A DNA stretch of 64,000 nucleotides from Haloferula luteola (GTDB taxonomy: Bacteria > Verrucomicrobiota > Verrucomicrobiia > Verrucomicrobiales > Akkermansiaceae). A program made the translations under genes and the position numbers. The first letter of the stretch is position 1, and every line of letters begins with the position of its first letter. Below the pieces are notes generated by a model. The model ran no database searches and had not been told where the DNA came from. It saw only the letters and a program-made list of their open reading frames with translations. Below, piece by piece: positions 51,710-58,948 of this stretch. The DNA is taken from the NCBI RefSeq assembly GCF_014201715.1, contig NZ_JACHFD010000004.1, positions 62,001 to 126,000 on the forward strand, written 5' to 3'.

Positions 51710-52117
51710 GTGCTCCGCGGATTTCTGACATGGCTGCTGGTGCTCGGCGTTCTCGCCGGGCTGTCGGTGCGTGCCGTGCCGGAGCTGCAGGAGATGGGGC
51801 ATTTTCACCCGAAGGCTTGCTTGAGCTGTGGGGATCATGAGGCCCCGCCGGCTGCGGTGGATTCGGATTCCCATGAGCATGATGGCTCGTGCCACCTTGC
51901 GGAGGCGGATTCGGGACCGACGGAGTCTCCTACGCCAAGTTGCCCGGGTCACCACCACCACCATGGCTGTGGGTGTGCGCCGCTGAATCTTTCCGCCGAA
52001 ATGCTGGCGGCGGTGCGATTGAGCCCGCCGAGCGGGCAGTGGTTGGGTGTGGGATTGGCGGACGACCGCCTGCCGGATGCGCCGGTATTTGAAGAAGACG
52101 CGCCGCCTTTGATCTGA
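51710..52117 (+). CDS. His/Cys-rich exported protein, probable metal binding
   Basis: A 135-residue protein with a hydrophobic N-terminal segment (RGFLTWLLVLGVLAGLSV). The mature region is rich in His and Cys: GHFHPKACLSCGDHE near 30-44, DSHEHDGSCHLA, and CPGHHHHHGCGCAP near 80-92. These look like soft or borderline metal sites (copper, zinc, silver). It starts with GTG and heads a heavy-metal RND operon. The role could be a periplasmic metal chaperone or sensor. Family not recognised. Confidence 0.65.
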   Translation: MLRGFLTWLLVLGVLAGLSVRAVPELQEMGHFHPKACLSCGDHEAPPAAVDSDSHEHDGSCHLAEADSGPTESPTPSCPGHHHHHGCGCAPLNLSAEMLAAVRLSPPSGQWLGVGLADDRLPDAPVFEEDAPPLI

Positions 52118-52206
52118 CGCGCCCATTTGCGTGTCACGGTTCCCCCTGTCGGGAGCCGTCTTTGTTTCCGTGTGCCCCGAGGTATGGGCCGCGGATGAGA
52201 TGAGAG

Positions 52207-53439
52207 ATGAAAGATGTCTTCGATTTTGTGAAACTAAGAACGATTTTATGGATAAGTTTGGTCCTTCCCGCCTGGTCGAACCCGGGTGTGGTGGTGACCC
52301 TGGATTCGGTGGCACAGCGAGTGCGTGCCGACAATCCGCAGCTCGCCGCGGCGAGTTGTGCGATCGATGAGGCGCTGGGACATGCCCGCCAAGCGGGACG
52401 TCTCGAGAACCCGGAGCTGGAGGTGGAGATGGAGCACAATGATCGCTTTTCCGAGCGGCGGTTGGAGCTGGGTCTGAGCCAACGGTTTCCGGTGACCCAC
52501 CGGTTGCGCCTGGAGCGGGACCTCGGGGCCACCGAGGTGCAGGCAGCGCAGCGGGAAGTGGCGGAAGCGACCAACGCGTTGATTGGGGAAGCCCGGACGG
52601 CGGTGGTTGAGGTGCTGGCCCTGCGGGGACGCCAGGATCTGGTGCGGAAACAGGAGGAGCTGGCTCAGGAGCTGGCGGATTTCACTGCGGAGATTGCAGA
52701 GAAAGGCGAAGGTTCCGTGCTGGATGCGGGTCAGGCGCGCTTGGCGACGGCGCGGTTCTCCACAGAGATCCGACGCCTGGCCGCCGAAGAGCAGAGAGCG
52801 GTCGGCACCTTGAAGCCCCTGTTGGGTCTGGCGCCGGGTGAGGCCTTGACGGTTTCGGGAGCTTTGCCGGCACTCCAGTTGCCGGAGGGCGCCGATCCGA
52901 CAGGTCGACCGGCGCTCGAAGTGGCGCGTTTGGCGGTTTTGGAAGCCGAGCAGCAGGCCGCGATTGAGCGAACGAAGCGATATGGGGATGTTCAGGCAGG
53001 GTTCTTCGTTGCGGGAGAACGGGTGGTAGATGCCCCGGAAGCGGCGGAAAAAGAAGCGATGGTCGGCATCCGCTTTTCGATTCCGCTGCCGTTTTGGGAT
53101 CGCAACGAGGGCAATATCGAAGCGGCTGAGGCGCGGGCTGAACGGCGCCGACGTGAAGTGACGGCCCTGGATCAATCGATTCGTCTCGAAGCGGAAGCCG
53201 CGCGCAATGAGATGCTCGAATGGGCGAAGCTCGCCGGTGAGGTGGGGGATGCGCTGCTGCCCCAGGCAGCTGAGCAAACCGAACTCGCGGAACAGGCGTG
53301 GCGGGAAGGGCAGGGAGATTTGCTCACCGTGCTGCGTTCCCGCGAGCAGCGGCTCGAGCTCGCTGCCGCCCGTCTGGATGCCCTCAAGAACTTCCACCTT
53401 GCCCGCGTGCGTTACCGCACCGCCCTGGGCGATTTCTAA
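52207..53439 (+). CDS. TolC-like outer-membrane efflux protein (CzcC/CusC type)
   Basis: A 410-residue protein with a short signal region followed by helical repeats of the OEP family (GHARQAGRLENPELEVEMEHN near 58-78, and KEAMVGIRFSIPLPFWDRNEGN, the conserved second-half block). Three copies would form the outer-membrane duct of a heavy-metal RND pump. It is shorter than E. coli TolC, as CzcC-type proteins often are. It is first in the efflux core, with 8 bp to the adaptor. Confidence 0.9.
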   Translation: MKDVFDFVKLRTILWISLVLPAWSNPGVVVTLDSVAQRVRADNPQLAAASCAIDEALGHARQAGRLENPELEVEMEHNDRFSERRLELGLSQRFPVTHRLRLERDLGATEVQAAQREVAEATNALIGEARTAVVEVLALRGRQDLVRKQEELAQELADFTAEIAEKGEGSVLDAGQARLATARFSTEIRRLAAEEQRAVGTLKPLLGLAPGEALTVSGALPALQLPEGADPTGRPALEVARLAVLEAEQQAAIERTKRYGDVQAGFFVAGERVVDAPEAAEKEAMVGIRFSIPLPFWDRNEGNIEAAEARAERRRREVTALDQSIRLEAEAARNEMLEWAKLAGEVGDALLPQAAEQTELAEQAWREGQGDLLTVLRSREQRLELAAARLDALKNFHLARVRYRTALGDF

Positions 53440-53447
53440 TCCTGTTT

Positions 53448-54548
53448 ATGAAACTTTTCTATTTTACTATTTGTCTGTGTGTTGCGGCCAAGGCTGCGGA
53501 TACGCTGCTTCTTGATGAGGTAGCGGTGAAAAACCTGCGGCTCGAAACGCTGGTGGTCGAAGAACGCGATTTCGAAAGTACGGTGTTTGCCGTGGGTCGG
53601 GTCGAGGAAATCCCCGGCAATCGGTGGTCGGTTTCCTCACGCATTCCCGGTCGTGCGGTGGAGGTGAATGCCTTCTTTGGCGATACGGTGCGCGAAGGCG
53701 AAGTGCTGGCGCGGGTGGAAAGCCGGCAGCCAGGAAATCCCCCGCCGACGATCGAGCTGCGGGCACCCCACGACGGCTTGATCACGGAGTCCCATGTGCT
53801 GAAGGGCCAGCCGGTCGAGCCGGACAAGGATCTCCTGGATATTTCCGACCGCTCGGAGATGTGGGTCGTGGCGCAAATTCCCGAGCAACTGGCAGCGGGG
53901 ATCGCGCCTGGGACTCGGGCGAGAATCCACTTTCCGGCACTGGGAGGAGAGCCGGTCGAGGCAGAGCTTCGACGCTTTGGGGTGCAGGCGAACCGGGATG
54001 CCGGATCGGTCGAAGGCGTGTTTCAGGTGTCGAATGCCGATGGGCGTTTGTTGCCGGGCATGCGTGCGGAGTTCGAGATCGTGGTGAGCACGCGTCCGGG
54101 GGTGTTGGCGATCCCGGAAGAAGCCGTCCAAGGAGATCCGGCTTCGCGGGTCGTCTTCGTGAAGGACTTTGATCTGCCGAATGCGTATCAGCGGGTTCCC
54201 GTCGTGTTAGGCGAAAAGGGCGGGGGTTGGGTTGAGGTCGAGCAGGGTGTGTTCCCTGGGGATGAGGTCGTGACGCGGGGATCCTATTCGCTGGGTTTCG
54301 TGGGAGGCTCCAGCGGGATGTCGCTGAAAGAGGCCCTTGATGCCGCTCACGGACACCAGCACAACGAGGACGGTTCGGAAATGACCGCGGATCAAAAGGC
54401 GGCTCATGAAGACCACGATCATGAAGAAGGTCACGCCGACAAGGCGGGCGGAGCGCCCGCATGGGTGATCGGCTATGCGGTGGTGTCGACGCTGCTCACC
54501 TTGCTGTTCGGGCAATTGTGGTGGAATTCGAAGCGAAAGGAGAACTGA
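53448..54548 (+). CDS. RND efflux periplasmic adaptor with His-rich C-terminus and terminal membrane anchor
   Basis: A 366-residue adaptor (membrane fusion protein) with a short N-terminal hydrophobic region (FYFTICLCVAAKAA). It has an HlyD-like lipoyl half (RIPGRAVEVNAFFGDTVREG), a barrel domain (SEMWVVAQIPEQL) and a membrane-proximal domain (VGDP-type loop). Unusually, it ends with His-rich DAAHGHQHNEDGSE and DHDHEEGHADKAGG, followed by a hydrophobic segment VIGYAVVSTLLTLLFGQLWW and a basic end. Typical adaptors have no C-terminal anchor. ATG 53448 was chosen as the signal-like start. It overlaps the pump gene by 1 bp (TGATG). Confidence 0.88.
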   Translation: MKLFYFTICLCVAAKAADTLLLDEVAVKNLRLETLVVEERDFESTVFAVGRVEEIPGNRWSVSSRIPGRAVEVNAFFGDTVREGEVLARVESRQPGNPPPTIELRAPHDGLITESHVLKGQPVEPDKDLLDISDRSEMWVVAQIPEQLAAGIAPGTRARIHFPALGGEPVEAELRRFGVQANRDAGSVEGVFQVSNADGRLLPGMRAEFEIVVSTRPGVLAIPEEAVQGDPASRVVFVKDFDLPNAYQRVPVVLGEKGGGWVEVEQGVFPGDEVVTRGSYSLGFVGGSSGMSLKEALDAAHGHQHNEDGSEMTADQKAAHEDHDHEEGHADKAGGAPAWVIGYAVVSTLLTLLFGQLWWNSKRKEN

Positions 54549-57500
54549 TGCTCAACGCACTCATTCGCTTTTCCCTGGCCCAACGGGGCTTGGTGCTGAT
54601 GGTCGCGGTGGTGCTGTTGTTCTTCGGCATCAAGAAGACGCAAGAGATGCCGGTCGACGTGCTGCCGGATCTCACCAAGCCGACCATTACCCTGCTCACT
54701 GAGGCCAAGGGTTATGCTCCTGAGGAAGTCGAGACGCTGGTCACGATTCCCCTGGAAAACTCCCTGATGGGAGTGACCGGAGTGGACCGGATCCGCTCGA
54801 CCAATGACATCGGCCTTTCGCTGATTTTCGTCGAATTCGATTGGGGCACCGATATCTATCAGGCCCGGCAATTCGTTCAGGAACGTCTGATGGGAGTGGG
54901 GGAATCCCTGCCGGAAGGAGTGACGCCGTACATGACCCCAGTGACTTCACTGATGGGTGACATCATGCTGGTGGGACTGCGGGATACGACGGGTCGCATT
55001 CCGCCGCGCGATCTCCGCGAGACTGCCGACTGGGTGGTGGCGCGGCGATTGCAATCGATCAAGGGCATCGCCGAAGTCCTGGCCATGGGCGGTGGTGTGA
55101 AGCAGCTGCAGATCCAACCGGATCCCGAGCGGATGCTGCTCCAGCAAGTGACGTACGAGGAGATTCGGCAAGCGGCGGCGGAAGCGGTCGGCAACACCAC
55201 CGGAGGTTTCCTGACGGAGCGGCCGGAGGAGATCATGGTGCGCAATTTGGCGATGACCACTGCACCGGATGTCATCGGAGAAACCGTGGTGGCCTATCGG
55301 CAGGACCGACCGATTCACCTCCGCGATGTGGCGACGGTGACGTGGGATGTCGAGGCCATGCGCGGTGACGCCGGCTTTGGAGTCGCCGGCGGCGTGGCGG
55401 ACGACGAAGGCAATCTGTCCCGCCGCGGCGTGGTGCTCAGTGTGCGAAAATCTCCTGGATTCAATACGCTCGATCTCGACAAGGAGGTGTTAGCGGCCCT
55501 CGACGAATTGCGTGCCTCGCTGCCAGAGGGAGTGGAGATCCAACCCTTGTATCGTCAGTCCGAGTTCATTCATTTGTCGATCGACAACCTGAAGGAAGCG
55601 CTGCGTGACGGTTCGATCATGGTGGCGGTGATCCTGTTCCTGTTCCTGTTGGATTTCCGGATCACAGCGATCACCCTTACGGCCATTCCGCTCTCTCTAG
55701 GAATCACGATTCTGGTTTTCGATCTGCTCGGACTGAGTGTGAACTCGATGACCCTCGGGGGCCTTGCAGTGGCGGTGGGGATGGTGGTCGACGATGCGAT
55801 TGTGGACGTCGAAAACGTGTATCGAAGGTTGCGGGAGAATGCCGGTCGTGCTGAGCCCCTCCCGAAACTGGAGGTGATTGCGAGGGCTTCTGGGGAGGTG
55901 CGGTCATCGATCCTGTATGCCACGGTGCTGATCATTCTGGTGTTCTTGCCATTGATGGCGCTGAGCGGAGTGGAGGGACGGCTTTTCACCCCGATCGCGA
56001 TCGCCACGATTGTCAGCATGGCGGCGTCCTTCGTGGTGTCGTTGACGGTGATTCCGGTGCTCAGTTCGTTTTTGCTTCACCCGAAGGCGGGTCGTGAGCA
56101 TCGGGACTTCATCGTGGTGCGGTGGCTCAAGACGGGTTTCCGGGTGAGCTGGATGAAGTTGGCATTGTCGCAGCCGATCTTGGTGCTGGTGATCACCGGC
56201 GCTCTGATCTGGATGAGTTGGACGGCCTACGCGCAAATGGGGCGGAATTTCCTGCCAGCATTCCGCGAGCCAACGGCCTTGGTGGCGACGACTCTCAGTC
56301 CGGGAACTTCGCTGAAGATGACGACGGAGTTGGCGGATGTGGCGCAGGAGCGACTGCTGCGGATTCCGGGAGTGAAATCGGCGGGCTATCGAGCTGGTCG
56401 GGCAGAGAGAGGCGACCACGTGGTGCCGGTTTCGACGGTGGAATTCGATGTCGAGTTCGATGAGTCGGCGGGCCGTACGCACCCGGAGATCGTGGCCGAC
56501 ATTCGAGACACGATGAAGGGGATTCCGGGCACTTTCAGCGCGATGAGTGGGCCTTTGGCGGACCGCATCGGTCACATGCTGAGCGGAGTTTCCGCGAAGG
56601 TGGCGGTGAAGGTGTATGGGCCTGATCTGGATGAGCTACGGCGGATCGGCGAGGAGATCGTCGAAGTTGCCCGAGGGATTCCCGGGTTGGAGGAAGCCCG
56701 CGGCGAACAGCAGGCACCGGTTTCCCAGTTGCGCATCGAGCCGGATCCGGAACGGGCGGCGGCCTACGCGGTCACGCCGGGGACATTGACCGGAGAGATG
56801 GCCAGCTTGATGGCAGGCGAGAAAGTCTCGGAAGTCTATGAAGGGGTTCGAGTCTATGACCTGGTCGTCCGGCTGCCCCAGGAATGGCGGGAAGACCCGG
56901 AGCGCTTGGAGGACTTCTATGTCGATACTCTCGATGACAAGTTGGTGCCTCTGGGATCGGTTGCCGATTTGCGAATGGCCAGTGGCCCGAACAATATCTT
57001 GCGCGAGAATTCGCGGCGACGGTTTGTGGTTCAGATCAACCCAACGGTCAGTGATCTCGTATCCGCCGTGGATCGCCTCAAAGAGGAAGTGACGAACAAG
57101 GTGGCCCTGCCGGAAGGCTATACCCTTTCGTATGAAGGGGAGTATCAGGCACAGAAGGAGGCTTCACGGACGATTCTGATCATGTCGTCGGTGGTGCTGC
57201 TGGTGGTGATCTTTCTGCTCTACTCCTACTTCCGTAGTTTGCGGTTTGTGGGGTTGGTGCTGACGATCATCCCCGTGTCGTTGATCGGTGCGGTGCTCTC
57301 GACGCAGCAGACTCTGGACAATGTCAGCATCGCCACTCTGGTGGGGTTCATTGCGGTGGCAGGGATCGCGGCGCGAAACAACATCATGTTGATTTCCCAC
57401 TATCTGCATCTGATGCGCCACGAGGGTGAGGGATTCACCCGGGCGATGGTGATTCGGGGTACGGAGGAGCGGCTGGTGCCGATCCTGATGACGGCACTAT

Positions 57501-57703
57501 CGGCCGGGTTGGCACTGATTCCCTTGGTGCTGGCGTCAGACAAGCCGGGGAAGGAGATCCTGAATCCGGTAGCAATTGTGATCGTGGGAGGTCTGTTGAG
57601 TTCGACCCTGTTGGGTCTCGCAGTGACACCTGCCTTGTTTTTCCGCTTCTGCCGCGGTGCTGCGGCAAAAGCTCTCGCACGCAATGCGGCTGCGGCCGCC
57701 TGA
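54548..57703 (+). CDS. Heavy-metal efflux RND permease (CusA/CzcA family)
   Basis: A 1051-residue proton-driven RND pump with twelve membrane segments and two large periplasmic loops. The proton-relay helix reads VGMVVDDAIVDVEN with Asp415, Asp416, Asp419 and Glu422. The position equivalent to the first Asp of CzcA is Ala here, which resembles copper/silver CusA. The loop LSGVSAKVAVKVYG looks more CzcA-like. Substrate is therefore probably Cu/Ag or Zn/Co/Ni, not decidable by eye. It couples to the adaptor by TGATG and is followed by a His-rich exported protein. Confidence 0.93.
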   Translation: MLNALIRFSLAQRGLVLMVAVVLLFFGIKKTQEMPVDVLPDLTKPTITLLTEAKGYAPEEVETLVTIPLENSLMGVTGVDRIRSTNDIGLSLIFVEFDWGTDIYQARQFVQERLMGVGESLPEGVTPYMTPVTSLMGDIMLVGLRDTTGRIPPRDLRETADWVVARRLQSIKGIAEVLAMGGGVKQLQIQPDPERMLLQQVTYEEIRQAAAEAVGNTTGGFLTERPEEIMVRNLAMTTAPDVIGETVVAYRQDRPIHLRDVATVTWDVEAMRGDAGFGVAGGVADDEGNLSRRGVVLSVRKSPGFNTLDLDKEVLAALDELRASLPEGVEIQPLYRQSEFIHLSIDNLKEALRDGSIMVAVILFLFLLDFRITAITLTAIPLSLGITILVFDLLGLSVNSMTLGGLAVAVGMVVDDAIVDVENVYRRLRENAGRAEPLPKLEVIARASGEVRSSILYATVLIILVFLPLMALSGVEGRLFTPIAIATIVSMAASFVVSLTVIPVLSSFLLHPKAGREHRDFIVVRWLKTGFRVSWMKLALSQPILVLVITGALIWMSWTAYAQMGRNFLPAFREPTALVATTLSPGTSLKMTTELADVAQERLLRIPGVKSAGYRAGRAERGDHVVPVSTVEFDVEFDESAGRTHPEIVADIRDTMKGIPGTFSAMSGPLADRIGHMLSGVSAKVAVKVYGPDLDELRRIGEEIVEVARGIPGLEEARGEQQAPVSQLRIEPDPERAAAYAVTPGTLTGEMASLMAGEKVSEVYEGVRVYDLVVRLPQEWREDPERLEDFYVDTLDDKLVPLGSVADLRMASGPNNILRENSRRRFVVQINPTVSDLVSAVDRLKEEVTNKVALPEGYTLSYEGEYQAQKEASRTILIMSSVVLLVVIFLLYSYFRSLRFVGLVLTIIPVSLIGAVLSTQQTLDNVSIATLVGFIAVAGIAARNNIMLISHYLHLMRHEGEGFTRAMVIRGTEERLVPILMTALSAGLALIPLVLASDKPGKEILNPVAIVIVGGLLSSTLLGLAVTPALFFRFCRGAAAKALARNAAAAA

Positions 57704-57725
57704 TTGAAGAACGAACGAAATTGAT

Positions 57726-58190
57726 ATGAAACACATGACATCCATTCTGGCCGCGATGGCGGCGGTCGCCCTCATTCCTTCCAGCCAGGCGGAGGAGGAG
57801 CATCATCATCATGAAGCCAAGATTGCGGGTCCGAATGGCGGGCGCGTGATCACCGTCGTTGAGCCCCATGTGGAGTTTTTCCGCCGGGACGATGGCAAGG
57901 TGCAAATCACCTCCGTGGACGACGAAGGAAAGGCGCAAGCCTGGGGGACTCAGATCATCTCGGTCACAGGGGGAGAGCGGGCGCATCCGGCGAAGTTGAC
58001 CTTTACCCGGGAAGGCGAAGTGCTCGTGTCCGACCAGGCTTTTCCAGAGGGCAAGAGCTTGCCGGTGGTGGTGAGTATTCAGAGCGCTCCAGACGAGAAG
58101 GCGGTGTATGAACGCTTCAAGCTGAACTTGGCGAACTGTCCTGGATGCGAGCATGCCGAGTATGCCTGCACTTGTGAGCATGAGCATTGA
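57726..58190 (+). CDS. His/Cys-rich exported protein at the end of the efflux operon
   Basis: A 154-residue protein with signal peptide (TSILAAMAAVALIPSSQA). The mature part begins with EEEHHHHEAKIAGPNGGRV and ends with CPGCEHAEYACTCEHEH, both metal-binding in style. A small beta domain (VEFFRRDDGKVQITSVDD) lies between. It starts 22 bp after the pump gene. A periplasmic metal chaperone or buffer is likely but unproven. It is unlike the His/Cys-rich protein at the other end of the operon. Confidence 0.78.
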   Translation: MKHMTSILAAMAAVALIPSSQAEEEHHHHEAKIAGPNGGRVITVVEPHVEFFRRDDGKVQITSVDDEGKAQAWGTQIISVTGGERAHPAKLTFTREGEVLVSDQAFPEGKSLPVVVSIQSAPDEKAVYERFKLNLANCPGCEHAEYACTCEHEH

Positions 58191-58293
58191 TCGCTCATCG
58201 GCCCTGAGCTGAGCATGCAGATTCCCCTGTTGGAGGTGCAGAACGCGCAGCTTGGGCCGAGCTCGAGAAAGGAAAACCGCCTCAAATCAAGGG

Positions 58294-58365
58294 TTTATCG
58301 AGTTGGAACGGCGCATGCCAAGGATGAGGTGGGACTGATGTCCCATCCATCCCAAACTCGATAAA
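58294..58365 (+). repeat. 72-bp inverted-repeat element in front of the YciF-like gene
   Basis: TTTATCGAGTT (58294-58304) and AACTCGATAAA (58355-58365) are perfect inverted copies, extended by GG/CC with one bulge. An inner GGTGGGAC/GTCCCATCC hairpin lies between them. The right arm ends 3 bp before the start codon. Confidence 0.6.
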
Positions 58366-58368
58366 GCC

Positions 58369-58872
58369 ATGATTGAAAATTTGAAATCTCTCTACTTTGA
58401 CCAGCTTCGCGATCTTTACAGTGCGGAAACGCAGATGATCGAAGCCTTGCCGAAGATGATGGCGCAAGCCAGCCATCCGGATCTCAAGGACGCCTTTTCC
58501 GATCATTTGGAGGAAACGCGTGGTCAACGCAGCCGCTTGGAAAAGATCTGTGCTCGTCACGGCATCCAACCCGCCGGCGAAACGTGCGATGCGATGAAGG
58601 GCCTGGTGAAAGAGGCCGAGAAGCATGGCAATGAGACCCTGCCGGGTTCGGTGAGGGACGCCGTGCTCATTGCTGCCGCCAATCGCGTCGAACACTACGA
58701 AATTGCCGGTTACGGCACGGCGAAATGTTATGCCGACGTGCTGGGATTCGACGAGGATGTGAAGCTCCTCGACGAGACTCTTGAGCAGGAGGGTGCGGCC
58801 GACAAGAAGCTCACCAAGATTGCCACAGGCGGGTTGTTTCACGATGGCGTGAACGAAGCCGCTCTGGCCTGA
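58369..58872 (+). CDS. YciF/YciE-type ferritin-like protein (DUF892)
   Basis: A 167-residue four-helix protein of the DUF892 group. IENLKSLYFDQLRDLYSAETQMIEALPKM is the first conserved helix pair, the middle has HLEETRGQRSRLEKI, and VLIAAANRVEHYEIAGYGTA is the third helix. Glu and His residues at the helix cores form a likely di-iron site. YciF homologues are stress-induced in enterobacteria; the reaction is unknown. It follows an unusual inverted repeat that touches its start. Confidence 0.88.
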   Translation: MIENLKSLYFDQLRDLYSAETQMIEALPKMMAQASHPDLKDAFSDHLEETRGQRSRLEKICARHGIQPAGETCDAMKGLVKEAEKHGNETLPGSVRDAVLIAAANRVEHYEIAGYGTAKCYADVLGFDEDVKLLDETLEQEGAADKKLTKIATGGLFHDGVNEAALA

Positions 58873-58879
58873 ACCGATT

Positions 58880-58935
58880 GGGAACTCCGGGGTGAGTTCC
58901 CCATGTCACGGCCGGGGCCGCGGGTGCGGTCCCGG
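58880..58935. terminator. Two consecutive hairpins between convergent genes
   Basis: GGGAACTC (58880-58887) pairs with GAGTTCCC (58894-58901). CCGGGGCCGC (58912-58921) pairs with GCGGTCCCGG (58926-58935), one G-U pair. They sit between the YciF-like stop and the giant secreted-protein stop, serving either strand. Confidence 0.55.
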
Positions 58936-58948
58936 TCGTTCCGTGTCG

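Noticed and set aside
49016..51840. Long plus-strand ORFs antisense to thrC and thrB (about 438 and 454 codons)
   Set aside because: Both are Gly/Glu/Asp-rich shadow frames of conserved genes on the other strand, with no recognisable domain.
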